From CAJXMH01 sp964001305 (lineage in GTDB: Bacteria > Bacteroidota > Bacteroidia > Flavobacteriales_E > Vicingaceae), in the NCBI GenBank assembly GCA_964001305.1, contig CAXFAI010000026.1, forward strand, positions 41,303 to 105,302: DNA of 64,000 bases. The letters are read 5' to 3'. Below, piece after piece: positions 43,022 through 50,925 of this stretch. The translations under genes were made by a program, and so were the position numbers. Each line of letters starts with the position of its first letter. Position 1 is the stretch's first letter. The notes under the pieces are model-generated. The model worked only from the letters and a program-made list of their open reading frames with translations. It searched no databases and was not told where the DNA came from.

Positions 43022-43990
43022 TTACTGAACAATCACTTTTTCGCTTCCGATCAATATTCCATCTTCAAGTAGATTAATCATGTAGATTCCTTTATAGTCA
43101 ATAGTAAGCGTATGATTAGAAGTGTTGTCTAATACCCCTTTTTGTACAACTCGACCTGTTAAATCCAATAGCTGATAACTAAGGTTTGAAAAAGATTGAT
43201 CTACCTTTAACTGTATTACTCCGCTGCTTGGATTAGGTGAAACACCAAAACGAACTAAGTCATTTCTAATTTCATTCAAACCGACTGTGGTTTGAGCAAA
43301 AACAGCAGTCTGAAAATTGGATAAAGTGGTAATGGCTTCGCCCATTTCTCCGTGATAGAGTAAGTTGCTATTTACTGTGATATTATTCAAAGCTTCATTA
43401 TAATCAGCATCTAACTCTATAATTAAATCCCCATTTTGCATGTAGCCCGTCACATTATGTGTTTGAGTGTGGTAGTTACGATCTCCCAAAGCATGGACTT
43501 GGAAAATCTGACCGAAATTAGTCCCCACTTTACCTTCTAAAGCAACGAAGCGATACCCTGCTGACCACCCCCAATGCATTGAAGGTGATTTCGGAGCCAA
43601 AGGGTGCGTAGACGCATATAAGTTAGGGTCGTTATGATTAACAAAACTCTCTACACCAATTCCAAAAGAAATACTCTGTAAGTTAGTAATGTTGAAGTTC
43701 CCAAGCAATTCATTGGTTGTATCAGCTCCGTTTATCAGCAACCATTTGTTGGGAACTGTGGTTGTTATACCACTATCGTGAGTTAACGTAATAGCTCCTA
43801 GATAATATTCTAATCGAGTTAGCTGATATTGGCTACCGCCACCACTAAGTCCTCCATTAGAGGTAGCAGTTTGGTTATAGGCAAAATTGTTTCCGTCAAG
43901 CTTATGATTGATTTTTAAATAGACGTCTGTTTGAGCTTGACCGACTAAGAAAACAGTTAAAAGAGAAAAAATTGTAATTAGTTTTTTCAT
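43022..43990 (-). CDS. MbnP-like copper protein with T9SS sorting domain
   Basis: 322 residues. Signal peptide MKKLITIFSLLTVFLVGQAQ, then an MbnP-type beta domain with the signature HPLAPKSPSMHWGWSAGYRFVALEG around residues 130-155, which supplies the Trp that MbnH oxidises in characterised systems. A canonical type A T9SS tail begins near FGVSPNPSSGVIQLKV and ends KGIYMINLLEDG...VIVQ. The tail is replaced during secretion, so the copper protein should end at the cell surface. It starts the operon containing two di-haem oxidases. Confidence 0.85.
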   Translation of the reverse strand: MKKLITIFSLLTVFLVGQAQTDVYLKINHKLDGNNFAYNQTATSNGGLSGGGSQYQLTRLEYYLGAITLTHDSGITTTVPNKWLLINGADTTNELLGNFNITNLQSISFGIGVESFVNHNDPNLYASTHPLAPKSPSMHWGWSAGYRFVALEGKVGTNFGQIFQVHALGDRNYHTQTHNVTGYMQNGDLIIELDADYNEALNNITVNSNLLYHGEMGEAITTLSNFQTAVFAQTTVGLNEIRNDLVRFGVSPNPSSGVIQLKVDQSFSNLSYQLLDLTGRVVQKGVLDNTSNHTLTIDYKGIYMINLLEDGILIGSEKVIVQ

Positions 43991-44019
43991 GGCTAAAAAT
44001 TTATAATATGAGTAGTCAC

Positions 44020-44037
44020 CTATGGATTAGTCCATAG
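44020..44037. promoter_or_regulatory. Inverted repeat upstream of the MbnP gene
   Basis: CTATGGA-TTAG-TCCATAG, a perfect 7-bp inverted repeat with a 4-base centre, 30 bases before the ATG. It lacks a T run on the minus strand, so an operator fits better than a terminator. It may bind the AraC, ArsR or Crp regulator. Confidence 0.4.
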
Positions 44038-44077
44038 TGTAGTTTAAAAGAAAGTTTGGCTTAGGATTGCCTAATGG

Positions 44078-44470
44078 CTATAAAAGGAAAGATTGAACGA
44101 CAGTTGGAATGTCCTGTTCAATCAGCGGTGGAGTGTAGTGATCTACGAAGAAGTCTGTGTTCTGTTCTTCAATTAAAAGTTCAAGAGGAAATTGAAGTTT
44201 AGTTAGAAGCAACTCCACTTTCTGAACTTCCTGTTTTTCAAAGCTCTTTGAAGAAAGGTAGTCTTCACCTTCAATAATTATCCTTCTATTTTCACAGCAA
44301 GGCTCTTCATTGGTATCTTTTTTCATTTCCAATGCCATAGCACAAGGCTCTGCCTCACCAAAAAGGGCAACATCGACTATGGTTTGTCCACAGTAATGAG
44401 CACTCAGACTGAAACTCAGCGAGCTGAATAAAACAAAAAGAGCTAAGAAAACGGAAAAGGTCTTCTTCAT
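44078..44470 (-). CDS. HYC_CC_PP family secreted protein
   Basis: 130 residues from ATG 44470; a TTG 9 bases upstream is rejected because it is nearer the -7 box. Signal helix MKKTFSVFLALFVLFSSLSFS, then AHYCGQ, EPCCEN and a C-terminal TPPLIEQDIPTVVQSFLL. It is a paralogue of 36034. Its -7 box (TATATTTG) is 6 bases upstream, and it is divergent from the ArsR gene with the palindromic operator between them. Confidence 0.85.
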   Translation of the reverse strand: MKKTFSVFLALFVLFSSLSFSLSAHYCGQTIVDVALFGEAEPCAMALEMKKDTNEEPCCENRRIIIEGEDYLSSKSFEKQEVQKVELLLTKLQFPLELLIEEQNTDFFVDHYTPPLIEQDIPTVVQSFLL

Positions 44471-44476
44471 GACAGA

Positions 44477-44484
44477 CAAATATA
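44477..44484 (-). promoter_or_regulatory. -7 box of the HYC_CC_PP gene
   Basis: Minus strand TATATTTG, an exact TAnnTTTG match, 6 bases from the start codon. No clear TTG -33 element is visible at the right spacing. Confidence 0.5.
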
Positions 44485-44510
44485 ATCTATTTCATTGAAT
44501 TATTTATTGT

Positions 44511-44530
44511 ATTTAAGCATTTGCTTAAAT
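44511..44530. promoter_or_regulatory. ArsR-type operator
   Basis: ATTTAAGCA-TT-TGCTTAAAT is a perfect 9-bp inverted repeat between the divergent HYC_CC_PP and ArsR genes. It overlaps the ArsR -33 element, the usual position for autorepression by ArsR/SmtB proteins. Confidence 0.75.
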
Positions 44531-44551
44531 ATGAAAAAAAGGCTACTTTTG
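44520..44551 (+). promoter_or_regulatory. Promoter of the ArsR-MerTP operon
   Basis: TTTG at 44520-44523 (-33) and TACTTTTG at 44544-44551 (exact TAnnTTTG), 20 bases apart. The start codon is 4 bases after the -7 box, so transcription probably starts at or near the A of the ATG. Confidence 0.7.
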
Positions 44552-44555
44552 GTGC

Positions 44556-44930
44556 ATGAAAGAAATAAGCTGTATCAGAGTTTATGCAGACGAAAAGCAG
44601 ATAAAAAGCTGCAAAAAAGAGATAAAAAACGCAGAAGACTCTATCATCTTACTCTCAAAAGCGTTGAGTTTGGCAGGTAACGAAATACGTTTAAAAATTT
44701 TATACCTATTATTTCAGCAAAATAGGCTTTGCGTATGTGATTTAAGTGATATTCTTTTTATGAACCCTCCTGCCATATCTCAGCATTTAAGGAAACTAAA
44801 AGATGGAGGAATAATTCAAAATCAGAGAGTAGCACAAACGATCTATTATTCTTTGAACCCTCAATACAAAGTTTTACTACAAGGTTTCTTTGAAAAAATT
44901 GGTAAGAATCAAATATTAGAATCTGTATGA
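44556..44930 (+). CDS. ArsR/SmtB family metal-responsive repressor
   Basis: 124 residues. Winged HTH with the RLKILYLLFQ..CVCDLSDILFMNPPAISQHLRKLKDGGIIQNQR core. The CVC within the alpha-3 region is a metal-site motif seen in ArsR and CadC types. It represses from the palindrome in its own promoter and is released by metal. It starts the plus-strand merTP-GDCCVxC operon (overlapping merTP by 4 bases). Which metal is sensed is not shown; mercury or copper are plausible. Confidence 0.9.
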   Translation: MKEISCIRVYADEKQIKSCKKEIKNAEDSIILLSKALSLAGNEIRLKILYLLFQQNRLCVCDLSDILFMNPPAISQHLRKLKDGGIIQNQRVAQTIYYSLNPQYKVLLQGFFEKIGKNQILESV

Positions 44931-45526
44931 AAACAACGTATTTAGGCACAGGACTTTTAGCTGCCATAGCTTCTTCGTTGTGTTGCATTGCACCTTTATT
45001 AGCTCTTTTAGGTGGTGTTGCAGGAACAGCTTCTACTTTTTCTTGGATAGAACCTGCAAGACCTTTTTTAATTGGAATATCAGTTATAGCATTAGGTTTG
45101 GCTTTCTATCAAGCCTATAAACCAAAGCCTGTTGATAACTGCAATTGTGAAGTACCCGAAAAGAAGAGCTTTTTAAACTCAAAAAGCTTTTTATGGTCAA
45201 TCACCATTCTTTCAATATTGATGTTTTCATTTCCTTATTATTCAAATAACTTTTATTCTCAAGCCGCTGTTGTACAAACAGATTTGGATAGCACAAAAAC
45301 AGTTCAATGCACTATTGGTATTAAAGGAATGACCTGTGCAGGCTGTGAAAATCATGTGCAATCTGCATTATTGCCTATGAATGGAGTTTTAGAAGCAAAA
45401 GCTTCTTACAAAGAAGGAAATGCTATTATTCAAGTTGATACTTCTAAAATATCAATTAGCGAATTGAAAACGAAGTTAGAAGAAGAAACAGGGTATAAAG
45501 TATCAGATTATAAAATTAGTAAATAA
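44927..45526 (+). CDS. MerTP-like mercuric/heavy-metal transport protein
   Basis: 199 residues. N-terminal membrane part with two or three helices (LGTGLLAAIASSLCCIAPLLALLGG; IGISVIALGLAFYQAY; WSITILSILMFSFPYYSN) carries the CC pair of MerT. The C-terminal periplasmic HMA domain is MerP-like (GMTCAGCENHV). This fusion takes up Hg(II) when paired with MerA, but no mercuric reductase is in the window. It may therefore serve another metal. It overlaps the ArsR stop and the next gene by 1 base. Confidence 0.85.
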   Translation: MKTTYLGTGLLAAIASSLCCIAPLLALLGGVAGTASTFSWIEPARPFLIGISVIALGLAFYQAYKPKPVDNCNCEVPEKKSFLNSKSFLWSITILSILMFSFPYYSNNFYSQAAVVQTDLDSTKTVQCTIGIKGMTCAGCENHVQSALLPMNGVLEAKASYKEGNAIIQVDTSKISISELKTKLEEETGYKVSDYKISK

Positions 45527-45744
45527 TGGAGAAGACAATCGAATTAAGATCAACAATTACCTGCCCAAAATGTGGACATAAAAAGGAAGAAATAATGCCA
45601 ACTGATGCTTGCCAATACTTTTATGATTGCGAGAACTGTAAAGCCGTTCTAAAACCTATCAATAACGATTGTTGTGTGTATTGCTCTTATGGGACTGTTC
45701 CCTGCCCTCCTGTGCAGGAGAACGGTCAATCTTGTTGTAGTTAA
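45526..45744 (+). CDS. GDCCVxC-type small metal protein
   Basis: 72 residues, 11 cysteines: a zinc-ribbon-like CPKCGHKKEE, then CQYFYDCENCKAVLKP and NDCCVYCSYGTVPCPP. It matches the GDCCVxC family that often follows merTP or ArsR in Bacteroidota. Function is unknown; probably metal binding in the cytoplasm. The gene follows merTP with 1 base overlap. Confidence 0.85.
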   Translation: MEKTIELRSTITCPKCGHKKEEIMPTDACQYFYDCENCKAVLKPINNDCCVYCSYGTVPCPPVQENGQSCCS

Positions 45745-45753
45745 AAGGTTAAA

Positions 45754-46167
45754 ATGAAAACAACTCAGCTCGAAAATAAACTCACAACTAAAAATATAAA
45801 ACCTACAAGCATGCGTTTGTTGGTACTAAAGCAATTGGTGGAAAGCAAATCGGCGGTTAGTTTAAGTGAATTGGAGAACAATTTTGATAAGGTTGACAAA
45901 GTAACCTTATACCGTACCTTAAAAACCTTTGAAGAAAAGAAACTCATCCATAGCATTGTTGATGGCAGCAGGGCTGTAAAATATGCGTTGTGCGAAGAAA
46001 ACTGTGAGTGCGAACCCCAAGATCAGCACGTGCATTTTCATTGCGAGAAATGCGAGGAAACCTATTGCCTTACTAACACAAAAATACCATCGCTGAATAT
46101 ACCTGTTGCATTTCAAGCCAAATCAGTAAATATGGTCTATAAGGGTATTTGTACTAATTGCATGTGA
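45754..46167 (+). CDS. Fur family transcriptional regulator
   Basis: 137 residues. N-terminal winged HTH (TSMRLLVLKQLVESKSAVSLSELE...VTLYRTLKTFEEKKLIH) and a C-terminal HVHFHCEKCEETYCL metal-binding segment with a final CTNC. The four cysteines (HCEKC, CTNC) suggest structural zinc. Which ion it senses (Fe, Zn, or Cu) is not shown. It is 9 bases after the GDCCVxC gene, so in the same operon. Half-sites just after its stop may be its own targets. Confidence 0.88.
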   Translation: MKTTQLENKLTTKNIKPTSMRLLVLKQLVESKSAVSLSELENNFDKVDKVTLYRTLKTFEEKKLIHSIVDGSRAVKYALCEENCECEPQDQHVHFHCEKCEETYCLTNTKIPSLNIPVAFQAKSVNMVYKGICTNCM

Positions 46168-46206
46168 TAAATGCAAGTTAGTTGCATGGTCTTTTCATTA
46201 CATTTG
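46158..46206 (+). promoter_or_regulatory. Promoter with three TTGCAT/ATGCAA half-sites
   Basis: TTGCAT (46158-46163), ATGCAA (46171-46176) and TTGCAT (46182-46187); the last two form ATGCAA-GTTAG-TTGCAT. They precede TACATTTG (46199-46206), an exact -7 box 5 bases before the next ATG. This is a candidate operator for the Fur-type regulator encoded just upstream. Confidence 0.55.
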
Positions 46207-46211
46207 TACCA

Positions 46212-46511
46212 ATGAAATTATTTGCAGTAGTTTTAGGTATCTTCTTTTTGTGCTTGGCAACCATGCCTTGTGCAGATGCAGCTGTTGCAGAAGACATTAC
46301 CGTAGAGTTAAGCACAGAGCATGACCATGAAGGACAAGCAGACAACTGTGCTCCTCTATGTTACTGTCATTGTTGTCATGTGCATGTAACAATGGATGTT
46401 GAAGCACAACCGTTCAACATCAAAGAAATACTATTTTCTCAGTCTATTTTTTATCAGGCATTTACTCCTGATACTCCTTTAAAGACCCTTTTTCGGCCAC
46501 CCATCGTTTAA
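46212..46511 (+). CDS. DUF6660 family small secreted protein
   Basis: 99 residues from ATG 46212; an upstream start at 46182 would precede the promoter. A signal peptide (MKLFAVVLGIFFLCLATMPCADA) is followed by HDHEGQADNCAPLCYCHCCHVHV, a dense His/Cys site, and an aromatic C-terminal part ending LFRPPIV. It is probably a periplasmic copper or zinc binding protein. It precedes the CusA-TolC fusion by 74 bases across a long hairpin. Confidence 0.8.
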   Translation: MKLFAVVLGIFFLCLATMPCADAAVAEDITVELSTEHDHEGQADNCAPLCYCHCCHVHVTMDVEAQPFNIKEILFSQSIFYQAFTPDTPLKTLFRPPIV

Positions 46512-46574
46512 TTCAAAAAAATCATAGGGAAAGTGCGTTTTGTGCTTTCTTATTTCACTCTTTTTTGAATTAAA
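46507..46574 (+). promoter_or_regulatory. Nested hairpin before the CusA-TolC fusion
   Basis: A 14-bp outer stem, TTTAATTCAAAAAA (46507-46520) with TTTTTTGAATTAAA (46561-46574), encloses an inner GAAAGTGC/GTGCTTTC hairpin that pairs with G-U wobbles. It occupies the whole intergenic space and could act as an attenuator or mRNA stabiliser. Confidence 0.5.
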
Positions 46575-46585
46575 ACAAATGAATT

Positions 46586-49500
46586 ATGATTCATCAGATC
46601 ATTGCTTGGTCTGTAAAGAACAAGCTGTTGGTGGGACTGATGACAATTGCTCTTATTATCGGAGGAATATTGAGCATGACCAAAGTCCCGATTGATGCCG
46701 TACCTGACATCACAAACAATCAGGTACAAGTAATTACGCAAGCTCCCAACTTAGGAACAGAAGACATAGAGCAATTTGTAACCTATCCCGTTGAGGTTGC
46801 TATGGCAAATCTTCCTTCAGTAACAGAAATCCGTTCTGTTTCACGCTTTGGGCTTTCGGTGGTTACTGTCGTTTTTGAAGACGATATGGGAACTTATCTT
46901 CCCCGTCAGTTAGTGGCTGAAAAGCTAACTGAAGTAAAAGAAGAAATCCCACAAGGCTTTGGTTCTCCTTCTATGGGACCAATTAGCACAGGTTTGGGAG
47001 AAATCTATCAATATACCCTAAAAGTAAAACCCGAATACCGAGAACGCTACAACCCAATAGAGCTAAGAAGTATTCAGGATTGGATTGTAAGCCGTCAAAT
47101 GGCGATGGTTGAAGGTGTGGTAGAAGTCAATGCCATTGGTGGCAACATCAAACAATACGAGGTTGCGGTTAATCCTGAACGCTTAAAAGCCATGGGATTG
47201 ACGATTTCAGACCTAATGCACAGCTTGGAAATGAACAATCAAAATACGGGGGGAGCTTACATTGAAAAGAATCATCAGGCCAACTTTATACGAGGAGAAG
47301 GCTTAGCTCGCAGTGTAGCGGATATTGAGAACATTCCGATAGAGACAGAAGCGGAAATTCCGGTTACCATTAAAGATGTAGCAACGGTAAAAATTGGTTC
47401 TGCTGTGCGATACGGAGCATTGACCCAAGACGGCGAAGGAGAAGTAGTCGGTGGATTAGTCATGATGCTAAAAGGAGCTAACTCCAATGAAGTGATTGAA
47501 AATGTAAAAAAGCGGATGGAAGAAATTCAAAAATCACTTCCCGAAGGAATAGTAATCGAACCGCTTTTAGATCGTAGTAAATTAATTGCCGAAACCACAG
47601 GAACTGTCAGCACCAACCTAATTGAAGGGGCATTGATTGTGATTTTTGTCTTGGTATTTCTTTTAGGGAATTGGAGAGGTGGATTAATTGTAGCTTCTAC
47701 CATACCCTTATCCCTGCTGTTTGCCTTTATTCTAATGAATGTTTTTGATGTATGGGCAAACCTGATGAGTTTGGGAGCCATTGATTTTGGCATCATCATC
47801 GACGGAGCGGTAATAATTGTTGAAAGCACGGTTTTTCTACTGCACGATAAAGTGTTGAAGAAAAAACAGATTACCCCAAAGCTCAGAGATGAAGTTGCTG
47901 AGAAATCAGCCTCTAAAATGATGAGTTCAGCTTTCTTTGGTCAGTTGATTATTCTCATTGTTTTCATTCCTATACTCGCCTTAAAAGGCGTAGAAGGTAA
48001 AATGTTTCAGCCCATGGCGTTGACTTTTATGTTCGCCATGATTGGGGTCATGTTACTTTGTCTAACCTACGTTCCAATGATGTCGGCATGGTTTCTAAGA
48101 GTTTCCAAAAGAGAGAAACTTTCTCACGGAGATCGATTTATTCAGAAAGTAGAAAGCAGCTATGCAAAGACCCTGAGCAAAGCCATGAGTAAAGCCAAAT
48201 GGATCATCGGCTTGGCGGTAGTTCTCTTAGCTGTCGCCGTATTTATTTTCAGTCGCTTAGGTGGAGAGTTTATCCCTCAATTGGATGAAGGCGACATTGC
48301 TTTTCATGCCATTCTCAAACCGGGAAGCTCTCTTACTGAAACTATTGAAACCACTACTAAAATAGAGCAACTTATCAAGGATAAATTTCCCGAAGTTCAG
48401 AAAATTGTCAGTCGCATAGGAGTTGCGGAAGTACCAACCGATCCTATGCCGATGGACTTGGCAGACGTCTTTGTAATCTTAGCTCCCAAATCAGAATGGG
48501 TTACAACTAACTCTAAAGATGAATTGGTTGAAATGATGAAAGAAGAGTTGGAACTGATCCCGGGAGTGAATTATGAATTTACCCAACCGATTGAAATGAG
48601 GTTCAATGAGCTTTTGGAAGGAGTTCGAGAGGATATTGCAATTAAACTTTATGGGGAAGACATTGAAGTTTTAGCAGAAAAAGCCGAAGAAATCAGCAAG
48701 ATAATTGCAGGAACTAAAGGTATTGGCGATATGAAAGTAGAAGCCACTACGGGTTTACCCCAAATGACCGTAAAATACAATCGCAGTAAATTGTCTCAAT
48801 ATGGTATATCTGTTAATGAGGTAAATCAACTGATTGAGGCAGCATTTGCAGGTGGTAAAGCAGGAGTGATATTTGAAGGCGAAAGACGGTTTGATTTGGT
48901 AGTTCGCTTGGGTCAGGAACACCGAAGAAACATTGATAACCTGAAAAACCTCTACGTTACCCTTTCCAATGGTTCTCAAATCCCATTAAAAGAGTTAGCT
49001 GACATCAGTTATCAGTCGGGTCCGATGCAGATCAGCAGGGACAATACCAACCGTAGAACCTATGTAGGAATTAATGTTCGTGGAAGAGACATTAAATCAT
49101 TGGTTAACGACATTCAACAACAGTTAGATGAAGAATTGCAACTTCCTGTCGGCTATTACATTCGTTATGGTGGGGCTTTTGAAAATTTAGAACGAGCAAC
49201 CAATCAGCTAAAATTGGTAGTTCCCATTGCATTAGGATTAATCTTTCTACTCATCTTTTTCGCCCTTAAATCCATTCAACAAACCGTAATGATATACGTG
49301 GCTATCCCGTTGGCTACTATTGGTGGAATTTTCTCATTATGGTTGAGGGATATGCCTTTTAGTATTTCAGCAGGAGTTGGATTTATTGTACTATTCGGAG
49401 TTGCGGTATTGAATGGGTTGGTACTTATTAGTGGTTGGAATGAATTAAAGGAAGAAGGCAATAACGACCTGAACGAACGTATACGTTTGGGTGCAAAGCG

Positions 49501-50923
49501 AAGAATTCGCCCCATTCTTCTTACAGCATTAACCGATATTTTAGGTTTTCTACCCATGGCTATATCTACTTCGGCAGGTGCTGAAGTGCAGCAACCCTTG
49601 GCAACTGTAGTTATTGGTGGTATGATCTCCGCTACCTTGCTGACTTTGTTTGTACTTCCCTTGTTGTACCGATGGGTTGAAAGTCGAAACAAGCGTTCAA
49701 CACAAGTTCAACCTGTAATCGTTACAGGAGTATTGCTCTTGATGATGAGTATTTTTTCCAACGATTCTCTTCAAGCCCAAAATGATCAGCAGCTTATTCC
49801 TATTTCTATAGACGATGCTGTAGAGCAAGTAGTAAAGCATTACCCTGCCTTAAAAGCAAGTCAATTAGAGGTAAAAAGTCAACAAGCTCTGAAAAAAACT
49901 GCTTGGGATTTTGGAAAAACTTCGGTTTTTACAGGTGGAGAAGAACTCAATGAAAATGAAGGTGTACGAACGCTTGTAGGTGTTCAACAACAAAACATAG
50001 ACCTATTTTCTATTGCGGCTAAAAACAAACTGCAAAAGGAAAAAATTGCCTTGGCAGAAAGCAATCTGCAATTAAGCAATGTAGAATTGAAATATGCGGT
50101 AAAACAGGATTATGGGAATTTGTATGCCAAAAAGCAATTGTATCAATTGTATCAGGAATTAGATTCCACCTTCAGCGATTTTGAGCGAGCTGCTAAAATC
50201 AGGTATGAAACAGAAGCTACTTCTCGCTTAGCCTACCTTTCAGCTTCCAATCAGGCAAAGAAAATCAGCAACGAAAAGGTACAGGCTTATAGCGATTATA
50301 TGATCGCACTTCAACAATTTAACCGATGGTTTATCGGAAACACCCTTTATACGGTTAGTTCAACTGTGGAAGCGGAGACCTTACTTCTTGATTTAGACAC
50401 CTCCCTGAACAATCATCCATTATTGAAAATGGAAGCTCAAAAAGTAAAACTTGCCGAGCAGAATATTAAATCCACCCAATCCAATTATCTGCCGCAACTG
50501 AACCTCCAATATGGGGTGCAGGAAGTAGGTGGAGAAAGTGGTTTTTACCAATATCAAGTGGGAGTTAACATTCCCCTCTTTTTCAATGTAGAAAAAGGCA
50601 AAGTGCAAGCGGCAAAGCTGAATCGTGAAATTGCAGAGCAACGGCAATTACAGACGACCCTGCAATTGAAGAGCGAATATCAGCAAGCCCGTCAACGTTA
50701 TGCCAAATGGCAATCGGCTTGGCAATACTATAAAAAAGAGGCTCTTCAATTGGCCAAAGAGCAACGCCAAGCAGCCTTACTCGCCTATCGGGAAGGTGCT
50801 ATTGATTACATCAGCTTTTTACAATTGGTCAAAGATGCCCTGCTGATTGAAAAAGAGGGTTGGCAAACCTATCAGGAATACCTGAACAGTCAATTTAATT
50901 TAGAATATTATTTAACGAAATAA
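46586..50923 (+). CDS. CusA/CzcA RND pump fused to a TolC-like outer-membrane channel
   Basis: 1445 residues. The first 1050 are a full CusA/CzcA transporter (KVPIDAVPDITNNQVQV; DFGIIIDGAVIIVES with charged residues in the membrane; ISAGVGFIVLFGVAVLNG). A linker and a hydrophobic signal-like helix (VTGVLLLMMSIFSNDSLQAQ) follow. The last 380 residues have the alpha-hairpin repeats of TolC (DAVEQVVKHYPALKASQLEV). The inner-membrane and outer-membrane parts cannot span as one chain, so cleavage near the signal-like helix is expected. Its adaptor gene starts 3 bases later. It exports divalent or monovalent metals, unspecified. Confidence 0.92.
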   Translation: MIHQIIAWSVKNKLLVGLMTIALIIGGILSMTKVPIDAVPDITNNQVQVITQAPNLGTEDIEQFVTYPVEVAMANLPSVTEIRSVSRFGLSVVTVVFEDDMGTYLPRQLVAEKLTEVKEEIPQGFGSPSMGPISTGLGEIYQYTLKVKPEYRERYNPIELRSIQDWIVSRQMAMVEGVVEVNAIGGNIKQYEVAVNPERLKAMGLTISDLMHSLEMNNQNTGGAYIEKNHQANFIRGEGLARSVADIENIPIETEAEIPVTIKDVATVKIGSAVRYGALTQDGEGEVVGGLVMMLKGANSNEVIENVKKRMEEIQKSLPEGIVIEPLLDRSKLIAETTGTVSTNLIEGALIVIFVLVFLLGNWRGGLIVASTIPLSLLFAFILMNVFDVWANLMSLGAIDFGIIIDGAVIIVESTVFLLHDKVLKKKQITPKLRDEVAEKSASKMMSSAFFGQLIILIVFIPILALKGVEGKMFQPMALTFMFAMIGVMLLCLTYVPMMSAWFLRVSKREKLSHGDRFIQKVESSYAKTLSKAMSKAKWIIGLAVVLLAVAVFIFSRLGGEFIPQLDEGDIAFHAILKPGSSLTETIETTTKIEQLIKDKFPEVQKIVSRIGVAEVPTDPMPMDLADVFVILAPKSEWVTTNSKDELVEMMKEELELIPGVNYEFTQPIEMRFNELLEGVREDIAIKLYGEDIEVLAEKAEEISKIIAGTKGIGDMKVEATTGLPQMTVKYNRSKLSQYGISVNEVNQLIEAAFAGGKAGVIFEGERRFDLVVRLGQEHRRNIDNLKNLYVTLSNGSQIPLKELADISYQSGPMQISRDNTNRRTYVGINVRGRDIKSLVNDIQQQLDEELQLPVGYYIRYGGAFENLERATNQLKLVVPIALGLIFLLIFFALKSIQQTVMIYVAIPLATIGGIFSLWLRDMPFSISAGVGFIVLFGVAVLNGLVLISGWNELKEEGNNDLNERIRLGAKRRIRPILLTALTDILGFLPMAISTSAGAEVQQPLATVVIGGMISATLLTLFVLPLLYRWVESRNKRSTQVQPVIVTGVLLLMMSIFSNDSLQAQNDQQLIPISIDDAVEQVVKHYPALKASQLEVKSQQALKKTAWDFGKTSVFTGGEELNENEGVRTLVGVQQQNIDLFSIAAKNKLQKEKIALAESNLQLSNVELKYAVKQDYGNLYAKKQLYQLYQELDSTFSDFERAAKIRYETEATSRLAYLSASNQAKKISNEKVQAYSDYMIALQQFNRWFIGNTLYTVSSTVEAETLLLDLDTSLNNHPLLKMEAQKVKLAEQNIKSTQSNYLPQLNLQYGVQEVGGESGFYQYQVGVNIPLFFNVEKGKVQAAKLNREIAEQRQLQTTLQLKSEYQQARQRYAKWQSAWQYYKKEALQLAKEQRQAALLAYREGAIDYISFLQLVKDALLIEKEGWQTYQEYLNSQFNLEYYLTK

Positions 50924-50925
50924 AG

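Noticed and set aside
44927..45526. Complete mercury resistance operon
   Set aside because: Only a MerTP-like protein and an ArsR regulator are present; no mercuric reductase or MerR is in the window.
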